64,000 nt of DNA from Marinomonas shanghaiensis (GCF_003259175.1 NZ_QGOK01000005.1:310001-374000), one strand, 5' to 3'; counted from the stretch's first letter, positions 44,991 through 54,314 are shown. The notes: generated by a model not told the origin, from the letters alone. Numbers and translations are program-made.

Positions 44991-44997
44991 GGCGGTA

Positions 44998-46137
44998 ATG
45001 GTCTTACTATTTCGTAGTTTTCTTTTGTGTTTGTGTTTGCTGCCTGGCTTAAGTTGGGCAGCAGGGGAGCCGCAAACGCCTGAAGAGGCCAAGCAACAAA
45101 TTCAAGCGTTGCAAAAGGATTTGCAAAAGCTGAATAGCTGGCTGAAGGATCTAAAATCTGAGCGATCGGGCGTGGAAAAGCAGCTTGAAAGTAAAGAAAA
45201 AGAAATTCAGGCATTGCTTAAAAAAATCCAGAACATCCAAGAAAGCTTAAAAAAAGGCGATGAGCAGCTGGGCGAGTTAAGAGTCCAGCAGCGCTCCCTA
45301 CAGCTTAGTATTCAACAACAAAATGAACAAATAGCCGCCCAATTAAGGGCGGTTTATCGTTCCGGCAATGAAGAAAGCATTAAGCTGTTATTGAATGGTA
45401 ATACCTCTGAAGAAGCGCAGCGTTTGGTGCAGTACAATCGCTATTTTTCCACCGCGAGGCAGTCTTTGATCAATGGTTTTGCGAATGAGGTGAACGACCT
45501 CAACTTAGTTGAGAAAAGCATTCGTAGCCATCGAGCTCAGCAAGCCAAAGAAGAGAGTCAGCTTAAAGAAGAGCGCAATCGACTGCTCAGTCAGCAAACC
45601 GAACGTCAAAATTTGCTGGTGAAATTGGATCAAGATTTGGCGCAAGGAGATAAACGTTCCAAGCAGTTATTACAAGATCAGCAAAATTTACAGGACATGT
45701 TGCAACGTCTAGAAGAAGCTTTGGCCGACGTAAAAATTCCGGATCAAGATGTGCCTTTTTCTTCTCAACGTGGCAAGCTTGTAAAACCATTGAAGACGCT
45801 GGCTACATTACCTACAACAGGCAGTATAAATTTAGGTGGCGTCACGCTTCGAGCCAAAGAAGGTGAGCCTGTCCATGCGATATTTTCGGGACGAGTCGTA
45901 TTTTCTGACTGGATGCGTGGTTTTGGTTTTTTACTCATTTTAGATCACGGTGATGGTTATATGTCACTGTACGGTTACAACCAAAGTTTATTAAAAGAAG
46001 TAGGAGAATGGGTTGGGGCCAATGATACCGTCGCGATGGCCGGTAGCACGGGCGGTCGTCCTGATGCTGCTTTGTTTTTTGCAATTCGCCATAATGGAAC
46101 GCCGTTAAAACCACTTTCTTGGATAGATGCTGGATAA
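44998..46137 (+). CDS. envC: Murein hydrolase activator EnvC
   Basis: 379 residues. The signal peptide is residues 1-21 (ends LSWAA), a long coiled coil spans about 25-255, and a degenerate LytM (peptidase M23) domain ends the protein. At the usual zinc site the sequence reads LDHGDGYMSLYGYNQ and ALFFAIRHNGTPLKP, lacking the full set of ligands, as in E. coli EnvC, which activates amidases AmiA/AmiB at the division site rather than cutting itself. It starts 7 bases after gpmI. Confidence 0.91.
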   Translation: MVLLFRSFLLCLCLLPGLSWAAGEPQTPEEAKQQIQALQKDLQKLNSWLKDLKSERSGVEKQLESKEKEIQALLKKIQNIQESLKKGDEQLGELRVQQRSLQLSIQQQNEQIAAQLRAVYRSGNEESIKLLLNGNTSEEAQRLVQYNRYFSTARQSLINGFANEVNDLNLVEKSIRSHRAQQAKEESQLKEERNRLLSQQTERQNLLVKLDQDLAQGDKRSKQLLQDQQNLQDMLQRLEEALADVKIPDQDVPFSSQRGKLVKPLKTLATLPTTGSINLGGVTLRAKEGEPVHAIFSGRVVFSDWMRGFGFLLILDHGDGYMSLYGYNQSLLKEVGEWVGANDTVAMAGSTGGRPDAALFFAIRHNGTPLKPLSWIDAG

Positions 46138-46189
46138 CCTGCATAACAGGCCCAGTTCCGCCGTTAGTAAAGAAGTCATAGGAAGAAAC

Positions 46190-47464
46190 ATGATCAATAT
46201 TTTGCGTCAACGAATACCCTTTTTATTTATGGTGTTATTGGTTCAGCCGGCTTTTTCTGCGGATACTAAACAAGCATCTAAACTGCCTACCACCGAGATT
46301 CAATCTTTCGTTGAAACGTTCGAAACCATTCGAGAAGGGTATGTCGAGACGCTTTCTGATGAGGACATTCTTCACAAAGCATTAAAAGGTATGGTCTCAG
46401 GGCTTGATCCGCATTCTGAGTATTTTACTAAAACAGAGTTAGCCGATTTTAATGAGCTAACGTCAGGTAACTATGCCGGTATTGGTGTTGAAGTCGAAAT
46501 GAAAGACAAACGTTTGACCATAGTGACGCCAATTGATGGTTCAGCGGCTGCCGAAGCGGGTATCTTGCCAGGTGATGTGATCATTAAAATTGATAACACC
46601 TTGATTACCGATCTTGGTATGCAAGACATTGTGACATTGATGCGCGGTGAAGTCGGTTCTACTGTGTCATTGGATATTGAGCGAGAGGGAGAGATCAAAC
46701 ACTATGAGTTAACACGTCGTTTGGTTGAAGATGCCAGTGTTACCGCGAAATGGTTAGATACTGGAATTGCTTATTTCCGAATCAGTCAATTTCAGGGAGA
46801 CAGTGACCTAGAGTTTTATCAAGCAATCGATAAACTGGCTGCGGAAAGTAAAATTCAAGGGGTTGTCTTAGATTTACGTAACAATCCTGGTGGCGTTTTG
46901 CAAAGTGCTGTCGGAGTGGTAGACGCTTTTGTTGACAAGGGTATGATTGTTTATACCACTGGTCGTCATGAGATGTCGAAGAGTCAGTTTAAGGCAACTG
47001 AGAAAAACACTAAATTCAAGCAAATTCCAGTGGTGGTTCTTGTGAATGATGGCTCTGCTTCGGCGTCAGAGATTGTGGCTGGGGCTTTACAAGACCATAA
47101 ACGCGCTGTGGTGTTGGGAACGGAAACTTTTGGAAAAGGTTCTGTTCAAACCGTGGTTCCTTTATCGAACGGTGATGCGGTAAAATTAACAACCGCCTTA
47201 TATTACACGCCAAATGGTCGTTCTATCCAAGCTCAGGGTATTACGCCCGATCTGATTGTGCCACAAGCGACATTAACCTTCGATAAAGATCCGTTTTTGG
47301 TGAAAGAGTCAGAGCTAAAAGGACATTTGGGAAATGGTACGGGTGGTAAAGAACGAACCAGTGCGGATGCCTTGTCCGATATTGGCGAATTGGCAAGAAC
47401 CGATTTTCAATTGTTTCAAGCAGTGACAATTTTGAAAACCTTGCCTAAATTAGTGCAGAAATAG
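46190..47464 (+). CDS. ctpA: Carboxy-terminal processing peptidase (S41)
   Basis: 424 residues. The signal peptide is residues 1-23 (ends QPAFS). A PDZ domain follows (about 90-165, GIGVEVEMKDKRLTI), then the S41 protease fold with the catalytic serine in NDGSASASEIVAGAL and lysine in ETFGKGSVQ. It trims periplasmic proteins and in other species controls peptidoglycan hydrolases. ATG 46190 has AGGAAG upstream; the open frame to 46127 overlaps envC and is not used. Its place between envC and yibQ is a known arrangement. Confidence 0.9.
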   Translation: MINILRQRIPFLFMVLLVQPAFSADTKQASKLPTTEIQSFVETFETIREGYVETLSDEDILHKALKGMVSGLDPHSEYFTKTELADFNELTSGNYAGIGVEVEMKDKRLTIVTPIDGSAAAEAGILPGDVIIKIDNTLITDLGMQDIVTLMRGEVGSTVSLDIEREGEIKHYELTRRLVEDASVTAKWLDTGIAYFRISQFQGDSDLEFYQAIDKLAAESKIQGVVLDLRNNPGGVLQSAVGVVDAFVDKGMIVYTTGRHEMSKSQFKATEKNTKFKQIPVVVLVNDGSASASEIVAGALQDHKRAVVLGTETFGKGSVQTVVPLSNGDAVKLTTALYYTPNGRSIQAQGITPDLIVPQATLTFDKDPFLVKESELKGHLGNGTGGKERTSADALSDIGELARTDFQLFQAVTILKTLPKLVQK

Positions 47465-47497
47465 CGATCTGTTTTTCACAAATGTATTGTTGGGGTA

Positions 47498-48697
47498 ATG
47501 ACTCCTTTGTTTGATATTAAAAAAGTATGTGTGCTTGTTTTGTTTTTGCTCGCCCTACCTGGGGGAGCAAAAACATTAGACAGTGATAGTGATCCCTTAG
47601 ATGATTCTTTGCTCAATGAGCGAATTGGCGTTGAACTGCCAAATAACGAGAATGTGCCAGAAGAGAGTGTTGTAGAATTAGAAGAAGGGGGCATGGCGGA
47701 GTCAAACAAGGCACCCTCTGTAAATAAATCGATCATTTTGCCCGAACATCTGGGGCCGGTTTTGGTCGAATCTGAAGACTCGATAGAGAGCCAAGTTAAA
47801 TTTGACTCTTATCCTTCTATTTTACAAAGTCAGCAAGAAGTGCCATGGAAGCCTTCCATTGCGCCTTTATTAGATGTTCCTGTTCTCCAACAAGTCACAC
47901 CTGTGGAGGATTTGCTCTCAGTACCTAAGCCCAATACAACAGATGCTCCGAAAAAGGTCCCTACGCCCGCGAAAATGTTAGCGGTTGACGTGCACCCTAA
48001 AATGCCGCAAATCGCGATTTTGATTGATGATCTTGGGTACAGTCGAGACGGTATGGAATCGTCCCTATTGCTACCGACCGAAGTGGCATTAGCCATTTTG
48101 CCAAGCACTCCCTTTGCTTTGCAAACCGCGTTAACGTCTCAAAAACAACATCGTATAACGCTTTTGCATGCGCCGATGGAAAATCAGCGTGAGCTAAAAC
48201 TTGGTCCTGGTGGTCTGTATGCGAGTATGACGGAGCAGGAATTAAAAACCACTCTAAGCAAGGACTTGGACAGTTTGCCTGGTATTCAAGGGGTAAATAA
48301 TCACATGGGGAGTTTGCTAACGACCAAGGCCGATTCAATGAAATGGGTCATGGAAACGCTGAAAGGCCGTTCATTGTTTTTTATTGACAGCTTGACCAGT
48401 GCTCAAAGTGTGGCGAAAAAAACCGCACAAGAAGAGGGGCTAAAAACGGTTGGCCGAGACGTGTTCTTGGATAATATCCGAACAGAAGAGGCGATTGATA
48501 AGCAATTTTCTCGTCTCATAAAGCTGGCTAAACGTCATGGGAGTGCTTTAGCGATAGGGCACCCTTACCCAGAGACAATGGCATACCTTAAAAAACGCCT
48601 GAAGAATTTGGAGCAAGATGGCGTTCGCTTAGTAAAAGTGTCTGACTTGTTGGTCGCCTATCCTCTGTCTAAACCGCTGTCGACGGAAACAAAATAG
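47498..48697 (+). CDS. yibQ: Divergent polysaccharide deacetylase YibQ
   Basis: 399 residues. The signal peptide (about 1-24) is followed by an acidic, low-complexity linker of about 130 residues and a divergent polysaccharide-deacetylase domain (about 165-395: PQIAILIDDLGYSRDG, LLHAPMENQ, GVNNHMGSLLTT). The linker is longer than in E. coli YibQ. Periplasmic; the true substrate is unsettled for the family. A terminator follows closely, so it ends the gpmI operon. Confidence 0.87.
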   Translation: MTPLFDIKKVCVLVLFLLALPGGAKTLDSDSDPLDDSLLNERIGVELPNNENVPEESVVELEEGGMAESNKAPSVNKSIILPEHLGPVLVESEDSIESQVKFDSYPSILQSQQEVPWKPSIAPLLDVPVLQQVTPVEDLLSVPKPNTTDAPKKVPTPAKMLAVDVHPKMPQIAILIDDLGYSRDGMESSLLLPTEVALAILPSTPFALQTALTSQKQHRITLLHAPMENQRELKLGPGGLYASMTEQELKTTLSKDLDSLPGIQGVNNHMGSLLTTKADSMKWVMETLKGRSLFFIDSLTSAQSVAKKTAQEEGLKTVGRDVFLDNIRTEEAIDKQFSRLIKLAKRHGSALAIGHPYPETMAYLKKRLKNLEQDGVRLVKVSDLLVAYPLSKPLSTETK

Positions 48698-48701
48698 CCA
48701 T

Positions 48702-48735
48702 AAAACTCCGGTTTTTAATACAGCCGGAGTTTTTT
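48702..48735 (+). terminator. Rho-independent terminator after yibQ
   Basis: AAAACTCCGG pairs with CCGGAGTTTT around a 12-base loop, ending in six T. It closes the gpmI-envC-ctpA-yibQ operon. Confidence 0.9.
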
Positions 48736-48860
48736 GATAAAAAAACCGATTTTTTATCAATTTTTGATTGGGTTTTTGTACTAAATTATAGTGAGTGTCA
48801 TTTTTCATAATAGGCTTATTAAAGTCCTTTTTTGCCCTTTCTTTTAGCTTACTTATTTCT

Positions 48861-48877
48861 TGCTCCTGCTTGGTGCG
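48861..48877. promoter_or_regulatory. NtrC-like binding site, distal, liv-type operon
   Basis: TGCTCC-TGCTT-GGTGCG matches the NtrC dyad TGCACY-N5-GGTGCA at 10 of 12 defined positions. It is about 250 bases upstream of the sigma-54 promoter, a workable enhancer distance. Confidence 0.6.
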
Positions 48878-48975
48878 TATCTCCTTGTTAAAAAGTGTAA
48901 AAAACCATAAAAATAAATAATTTTAGTGATTTATTTCGCATTTTTTTTGCGCCACAGAATTTCATCTAGGTTATT

Positions 48976-48992
48976 TGCACTATTTATCTGCA
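48976..48992. promoter_or_regulatory. NtrC-like binding site, proximal, liv-type operon
   Basis: TGCACT-ATTTA-TCTGCA matches the NtrC dyad TGCACY-N5-GGTGCA at 10 of 12 defined positions, about 135 bases upstream of the sigma-54 promoter. Confidence 0.5.
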
Positions 48993-49109
48993 CTACTATT
49001 GACCAAACTTTAGACTGATATTAATGTGTAGCTTCATTCCAGTGCACATTCCTTGGATAGTTGCTGTGAAAGTTCCATATTTTCTGCTTTTTCTTTGAGC
49101 TTAAATTAT

Positions 49110-49125
49110 TGGAACGCTTCTTGCT
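49110..49125 (+). promoter_or_regulatory. Sigma-54 (RpoN) promoter of the liv-type operon
   Basis: TGGAACGCTTCTTGCT matches the -24/-12 consensus TGGCACRNNNNTTGCW with one mismatch (A for C at the fourth base). GG and GC have the strict spacing. The predicted start of transcription is near 49136, 35 bases before the ATG of the binding-protein gene. Confidence 0.78.
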
Positions 49126-49170
49126 TTTGAATAATAACGATAAAACACAAAACGAATAGAGGCTTTTCTT

Positions 49171-50283
49171 ATGTCAAACGCGGTTGTTAGAAAAACATTA
49201 ATTTCTCTTGCGGTAGCTGGTGCAGCGACACTGGCTCAAGCTGATGTCGTCATCGGTGTTGCAGGTCCTCATACTGGCGCTTATGCCGCCTTTGGTGAGC
49301 AGTTGTGGAAAGGGGCTGAAAAAGCCGCTCAAGATATCAATGCCGCGGGTGGCATTAATGGTGAGATGATCACGTTGGTAAAAGCAGATGATGCTTGTGA
49401 GCCAAAACAAGCGGTTTCTGTTGCCAACCGTCTGGTCGACTCAGATGGTGCTTTAGCGGTAGTAGGGCATTTCTGTTCTTCCTCTTCTATCCCTGCATCC
49501 AAAATTTACGAAGAAGCGGGCGTTATCATGGTAACACCAGCCTCTACGAACCCAACGTTAACAGATCAAGGTTTACCAAACGTTTTCCGTGTGTGTGGTC
49601 GTGATGATCAGCAAGGTGACGTGGCTGCCAGTTATATTGTTGACAAGCTAGGCGCTAAACGTATTGCGGTTATTCATGATAAAGACACTTATGGTAAAGG
49701 TCTTGCTGATGCCATGAAATCGACGCTGAACGCTTATGGCGTAAAAGAAGTCATGTATGAAGGTTTGACTCGTGGTGAAAAAGACTTTAACGCTTTGATC
49801 ACCAAAATTCGTTCAGTTGACGCTGATGTTGTGTACTTTGGTGGTCTGCATTCTGAAGCGGGTCCATTGGTTCGTCAGTTGCGCGAACAGGGCTCTAAAG
49901 CCATCTTTATCTCAGGTGATGGTATTGTATCGGATGAGTTTGTATCCGTTGCGGGTTCCCCAGAATATGTTGATGGTGTTCTGATGACATTTGGTGCGCC
50001 ACCAACGTCTTACCCTTCTGGTGCTAAAGTAATCAAAGAATTCCGCGACGCAGGTTATGAGCCAGAGGGTTATACCCTTTACTCTTACACCGCTATGCAA
50101 GTCGCTGTTGCCGCGCTTGCGAACAATAACTTAGATCCAATAAAAGGCGCTGAGTGGTTGAAGACCCATTCCGTGGATACCGTAATGGGTAAGAAAGACT
50201 TTGATGAAAAAGGCGACTTAACCGTTTCTGACTACGTTATGTACGAGTGGGATGCTCAAGGTAAATACAACGTAGTAGATTGA
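49171..50283 (+). CDS. livJ: Branched-chain amino acid-type ABC transporter substrate-binding protein
   Basis: 370 residues. The signal peptide is residues 1-24 (ends ATLAQA). The mature protein is a LivJ/LivK-type (class I periplasmic-binding) receptor: GVAGPHTGAYAAFGEQLWKGAEKA, GHFCSSSSIPASKIYEE, and VMVTPASTNPTL-like TPASTNPTLTDQG. Family members bind leucine, isoleucine, valine, or other amino acids and amides, so the ligand is open. First in the five-gene operon, with a sigma-54 promoter upstream; AGAGG is its ribosome site. Confidence 0.9.
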   Translation: MSNAVVRKTLISLAVAGAATLAQADVVIGVAGPHTGAYAAFGEQLWKGAEKAAQDINAAGGINGEMITLVKADDACEPKQAVSVANRLVDSDGALAVVGHFCSSSSIPASKIYEEAGVIMVTPASTNPTLTDQGLPNVFRVCGRDDQQGDVAASYIVDKLGAKRIAVIHDKDTYGKGLADAMKSTLNAYGVKEVMYEGLTRGEKDFNALITKIRSVDADVVYFGGLHSEAGPLVRQLREQGSKAIFISGDGIVSDEFVSVAGSPEYVDGVLMTFGAPPTSYPSGAKVIKEFRDAGYEPEGYTLYSYTAMQVAVAALANNNLDPIKGAEWLKTHSVDTVMGKKDFDEKGDLTVSDYVMYEWDAQGKYNVVD

Positions 50284-50320
50284 TTTTTACGTTAGTTGTT
50301 ATTTTTTAGGCGTAACTAAT

Positions 50321-50358
50321 ACATGTTTACTGGCCAAGGATTGTGTTGGTAAACATGT
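50321..50358 (+). terminator. Intercistronic hairpin between the binding-protein gene and livH
   Basis: ACATGTTTAC pairs with GTAAACATGT with further possible pairing of CCAA with TTGG inside the loop; TCTTTCTGTTC follows. It lies in the 109-base gap, the only sizeable one in the operon, and should raise the level of binding protein relative to the membrane parts. Confidence 0.65.
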
Positions 50359-50392
50359 TCTTTCTGTTCAAAAATCCCCACGAGGTCTTACG

Positions 50393-51316
50393 ATGGATAT
50401 CGTTCTCCAGCAGTTGGTAAACGGTCTTACCCTTGGCTCTGTTTATGGGCTCATTGCGATCGGTTACACCATGGTGTATGGCATTATCGGCATGATTAAC
50501 TTCGCCCATGGCGATGTCTACATGGTGTCTTCTTATATTACTGCGATCGCTATTGCACTGATCAGTGCCTTGTTAACCTTTTTAGGTTTTGAATCTTTTC
50601 TTGTTGTAATAATCGGTACGCTCTTTTTAACAATTGTTGTAACGGGGGCTTATGGATGGGTGATTGAACGTGTGGCTTATCGTCCATTGCGTAACTCCAG
50701 TCGCCTAGCGGTATTGATCTCAGCGATCGGTATGTCTCTGATATTGCAGAATTACGTGCAATTGAGCCAAGGTGCAAATCAACAGGGTGTTCCAACCATG
50801 TTGACTGGCGCATTGCGTTTTCACGTGGGTGATGGGTTTGTACAAATTACCTATATGAAAGTCTTTATTCTTATTGCCGCTTTCGCTGGTATGGGGATTC
50901 TGACTTACGTCATTCAAAAAACAAAATTAGGTCGTATGTGTCGTGCGACTCAGCAAGATCGAAAAATGGCGTCTATTTTAGGTATAGACACCGATAAAAT
51001 CATTTCAACCGTGTTTGTTATTGGTGCCACAATGGCGGCGTTGGCGGGTGTTTTAATTACTCTGGACTATGGCGCGTTCGATTTTTATATTGGTTTCATT
51101 ATCGGCATCAAGGCCTTTACCGCGGCGGTTTTGGGTGGCATAGGTTCTTTACCTGGAGCCATGTTAGGCGGCCTAATTTTAGGCTTATCTGAAGCCTTGT
51201 TTGCTGGCTTAATTAGTTCTGATTACAAAGATGTTTTCTCATTCTCTTTGTTGGTTCTCATTTTGATTATTCGCCCAAGTGGCCTTCTCGGCAAACCTGA
51301 AGTGGAGAAAGTATAA
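50393..51316 (+). CDS. livH: Branched-chain amino acid-type ABC transporter permease LivH
   Basis: 307 residues, about eight membrane helices. LivH signatures include LVNGLTLGSVYGLIAIGYTMVYGIIGMINFAHG at the N-terminus and the coupling segment GSLPGAMLGGLILG. It pairs with LivM in the inner membrane. The livM ATG follows its stop without a gap. Confidence 0.92.
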   Translation: MDIVLQQLVNGLTLGSVYGLIAIGYTMVYGIIGMINFAHGDVYMVSSYITAIAIALISALLTFLGFESFLVVIIGTLFLTIVVTGAYGWVIERVAYRPLRNSSRLAVLISAIGMSLILQNYVQLSQGANQQGVPTMLTGALRFHVGDGFVQITYMKVFILIAAFAGMGILTYVIQKTKLGRMCRATQQDRKMASILGIDTDKIISTVFVIGATMAALAGVLITLDYGAFDFYIGFIIGIKAFTAAVLGGIGSLPGAMLGGLILGLSEALFAGLISSDYKDVFSFSLLVLILIIRPSGLLGKPEVEKV

Positions 51317-52591
51317 ATGAGCCAATCTGTCGGAATTAATTTTAAAAAAAGCAGTATCGATGCCTTGATTGCTGGCTTTATGGCCTTGATTTTATTTGGT
51401 CCGATTGTCGGTGTGGTGTTGGATGGCTATAGCTTCAATGCCGAGTTCGGTAAAGTGGCTTGGATGGTGTTGGTGGTTATTGTTGGGCGCTTTGCCATGT
51501 CTAGCTTTTTTCAAACAGAAAAAGGCATTGCCATGGCGTTTCGTTACGCCAACAATAATGACGGTGCGACTGTGTTGCCGCCAGGGCATAAATCCAAAAT
51601 GGTGTGGATTATTCCTCTGGTGATCGTGATTGGTTTGCTTGTGCCATTCATTGCTTCAAAATATGTGTTAACGGTCGTGATTCTAGGTTTGATCTATGTT
51701 TTGCTTGGCTTGGGGCTCAACATAGTGGTTGGACTTGCAGGCTTATTGGACTTGGGCTTTGTCGGCTTCTATGCCATTGGAGCGTATGGTTTAGCACTGG
51801 GCTATGAAAATCTAGGATTGGGTTTTTGGTCTATGTTGCCAATCGCCGCTCTCATGGCTGCTATTGCAGGTGCGATATTGGGTTTCCCTGTGTTGCGTAT
51901 GCACGGTGATTATTTGGCGATTGTGACTCTGGGTTTTGGGGAAATTATTCGCTTAGTGTTAACAAACTGGGCCTCTTTTACCCACGGTCCGAATGGTGTG
52001 TCCGCACCGATGCCAACCTTTTTTGGACTAGAGTTTACGCGTCGGTCAAGTGACGGTGGGACATTTCATGAATTCTTTAATATTCCCTACGATTCTGCGT
52101 ACCGATATATGTTTATTTATATCGTTTTGTTTGCCGTCGTATGGGCTGTGCTCTTCATCAAACACCGCTTAGTAAAAATGCCAATAGGCCGTGCGTGGGA
52201 AGCGCTTCGCGAAGACGAAATCGCCTGCCGCTCACTGGGGTTGAACCACGTATTAGTGAAGCTGTCTGCTTTTATGCTAGGTGCTTCCACAGGTGGTTTG
52301 GCGGGGGTGTTCTTTGCAACTTATCAAGGATTCGTTAACCCTTCTTCTTTTACTTTTTTCGAATCGGCTCTTATTTTGGCGATTGTTGTGCTAGGTGGAA
52401 TGGGCTCGACATTAGGGGTGGTCATTGCTGCCTTCTGTCTGACAGTATTGCCTGAAATGTTGCGGGAATTTGCAGAATACCGCGTTTTAATGTTTGGTAT
52501 TTTGATGGTTGTCATGATGATTTGGAAACCTCGAGGTATTGTTCGTGTCACGCGAACAGGTTTTGCAGCGAGAAAAGGGGTAGTTAAATGA
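51317..52591 (+). CDS. livM: Branched-chain amino acid-type ABC transporter permease LivM
   Basis: 424 residues. The N-terminal ~100 residues are an extra segment with two helices and a soluble loop, as in long LivM proteins; the conserved core begins at about 125 (LGLNIVVGLAGLLDLGFVGFYAIGAYG). The coupling motif is RAWEALREDEIACRSLGLN, and GGMGSTLGVVIAA lies near the end. It overlaps livG by four bases. Confidence 0.92.
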   Translation: MSQSVGINFKKSSIDALIAGFMALILFGPIVGVVLDGYSFNAEFGKVAWMVLVVIVGRFAMSSFFQTEKGIAMAFRYANNNDGATVLPPGHKSKMVWIIPLVIVIGLLVPFIASKYVLTVVILGLIYVLLGLGLNIVVGLAGLLDLGFVGFYAIGAYGLALGYENLGLGFWSMLPIAALMAAIAGAILGFPVLRMHGDYLAIVTLGFGEIIRLVLTNWASFTHGPNGVSAPMPTFFGLEFTRRSSDGGTFHEFFNIPYDSAYRYMFIYIVLFAVVWAVLFIKHRLVKMPIGRAWEALREDEIACRSLGLNHVLVKLSAFMLGASTGGLAGVFFATYQGFVNPSSFTFFESALILAIVVLGGMGSTLGVVIAAFCLTVLPEMLREFAEYRVLMFGILMVVMMIWKPRGIVRVTRTGFAARKGVVK

Positions 52592-53469
52592 GCCAAGAAA
52601 ATATTTTAGCCGTTGAAAACTTGGTGATGCATTTTGGTGGTATTAAGGCACTAAATGATGTGACTTTTGACATTAAGCGTGGATCGGTTTCTGCGCTTAT
52701 CGGTCCAAATGGTGCAGGTAAAACCACAGTGTTTAACTGCCTGACAGGCTTCTATAAAGCCACTGGTGGAAAAATTATTTTGTCTGCTGGTGGCAAAGAG
52801 ACCAGTATTATTAAAGTGCTGGGAGAGCCTTTTAAACTGACCGATTTCTTTTCTCCAGTTGCCTTTTTTTCTCGTCTTAAATACAAGATGTTTGGCGGAT
52901 CGCATTTGGTAAACCGTGCGGGTCTGTCGCGGACATTTCAAAACATTCGCTTGTTTAAAGAAATGTCTGTGGTAGAAAATTTGTTAGTGGCTCAGCATAT
53001 GCGCGTCAATCGCAGTCTGATTGCGGGGATTCTGAATACGAAAGGCTACCGAAAATCTGAAGAGGAAGCGTTAGAGCGTGCTTTTTATTGGTTGGGAGTG
53101 GTTGATTTAGTGGGGTCAGCCAATCGTTTGGCGGGAGAGCTTTCCTATGGTCAACAGCGTCGCTTAGAGATTGCTCGAGCCATGTGTACGAACCCTGAAA
53201 TTGTATGTCTAGATGAACCCGCAGCAGGTTTGAATCCTTCTGAAACCGAAGCGTTGACAAAAATGATTCGTGTGTTGCGTGATCAACACAACACGACGGT
53301 ACTGCTGATAGAACATGATATGGGCATGGTGATGGATATTTCTGATTATATAGTTGTATTGGATCATGGTGAGGTCATTGCCAAAGGGGGTCCTGACGAT
53401 ATCAAAAATAATCCGAAAGTGATTGCGGCGTATTTAGGTGCAGAAGAAGGTGAAGAGGTGACACTATGA
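52588..53469 (+). CDS. livG: Branched-chain amino acid-type ABC transporter ATPase LivG
   Basis: 293 residues. Walker A is GPNGAGKTT, the signature is LSYGQQRR, Walker B is IVCLDEPAAG. An insertion of about 35 residues after TGFYKATGGKIIL is longer than in E. coli LivG, and the LivG-type QNIRLFKEMSVVENLL follows. It starts inside the end of livM and overlaps livF. Confidence 0.92.
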   Translation: MSQENILAVENLVMHFGGIKALNDVTFDIKRGSVSALIGPNGAGKTTVFNCLTGFYKATGGKIILSAGGKETSIIKVLGEPFKLTDFFSPVAFFSRLKYKMFGGSHLVNRAGLSRTFQNIRLFKEMSVVENLLVAQHMRVNRSLIAGILNTKGYRKSEEEALERAFYWLGVVDLVGSANRLAGELSYGQQRRLEIARAMCTNPEIVCLDEPAAGLNPSETEALTKMIRVLRDQHNTTVLLIEHDMGMVMDISDYIVVLDHGEVIAKGGPDDIKNNPKVIAAYLGAEEGEEVTL

Positions 53470-54179
53470 CTACTTTAATGCAGTTTAAAGACGTCGATGT
53501 GCATTATGGTCCGATTCAAGCACTGAAGAAGGTGTCTTTGACAATCGATGAAGGTGAAATAGTCACCTTGATTGGGGCAAACGGTGCCGGTAAGTCGACG
53601 CTTTTGATGTCTATTTTTGGTCAGCCTCGTATTTCTTCTGGAGAGATTATTTATCGCGGAGAAGATATTTCACAAAAATCGGCGCATTATGTGGCCTCGA
53701 ACGGTTTGGCTCAGTCTCCTGAAGGTCGCCGTATTTTTCCCAGTATGTCGGTGGAAGAAAATTTGTTAATGGGGACCATCCCAATTGGTATGGAGCATGC
53801 TGAAAAAGACATGCAGCGTATGTTTGAGATGTTTCCGCGTTTGCTGGAGCGTCGTAATCAGCGAGCCTCAACCATGTCCGGAGGCGAGCAACAAATGTTG
53901 GCGATCGCTCGTGCGTTAATGAGCCGACCTAAGTTGTTGTTATTGGATGAGCCTAGCTTGGGACTTGCTCCGATTATTGTGAAGCAGATTTTTCAGATCC
54001 TAAAAGACGTTGCCAGTACTGGTATGACGATCTTTTTGGTGGAACAAAATGCGAATCATGCTCTAAAACTGGCCAATCGTGGCTACGTTATGGTGAATGG
54101 TGAAATTAAGCTAACAGGGACAGGTGCTGAGCTTTTGGTGAACCCAGAGGTGCGAGAAGCGTATCTTGGTGGTCACTAA
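53466..54179 (+). CDS. livF: Branched-chain amino acid-type ABC transporter ATPase LivF
   Basis: 237 residues. Walker A is GANGAGKST, the signature is MSGGEQQM, Walker B is LLLLDEPSLG; the LivF-type APEGRRIFPSMSVEENL is replaced here by SPEGRRIFPSMSVEENL. It completes the five-gene import operon and is followed by a strong terminator. Confidence 0.92.
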   Translation: MTTLMQFKDVDVHYGPIQALKKVSLTIDEGEIVTLIGANGAGKSTLLMSIFGQPRISSGEIIYRGEDISQKSAHYVASNGLAQSPEGRRIFPSMSVEENLLMGTIPIGMEHAEKDMQRMFEMFPRLLERRNQRASTMSGGEQQMLAIARALMSRPKLLLLDEPSLGLAPIIVKQIFQILKDVASTGMTIFLVEQNANHALKLANRGYVMVNGEIKLTGTGAELLVNPEVREAYLGGH

Positions 54180-54216
54180 AGGTTAATCTAGTCATTGTGT
54201 TAGAGCAAATGCAAAG

Positions 54217-54258
54217 CCATGCCACATCTTATACAGGATGTCGCATGGTTTTTTTTTG
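54217..54258 (+). terminator. Rho-independent terminator after livF
   Basis: CCATGCCACATC pairs with GATGTCGCATGG (one mismatch) around an 8-base loop, followed by ten T. Confidence 0.9.
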
Positions 54259-54314
54259 CACTAGAGAATCTGAACTGTGGATAAAAAAGGCGCTTTTACA
54301 CAGAGACTGTACTG

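Larger units (their letters stand above)
48736..49109. other. Long AT-rich intergenic region upstream of the liv-type operon
   Basis: No gene is visible in this stretch. It holds two NtrC-like dyads (listed separately) and otherwise AT-rich sequence, ending at the sigma-54 promoter. The length beyond a normal promoter fits an enhancer-driven gene. Confidence 0.7.

Noticed and set aside
44998..46137. Considered EnvC as an active LytM endopeptidase.
   Set aside because: The zinc-binding histidine/aspartate set is incomplete, as in known EnvC activators.
46127..46189. N-terminal extension of the S41 peptidase.
   Set aside because: It overlaps envC and would hide the signal peptide; ATG 46190 has a good ribosome site.
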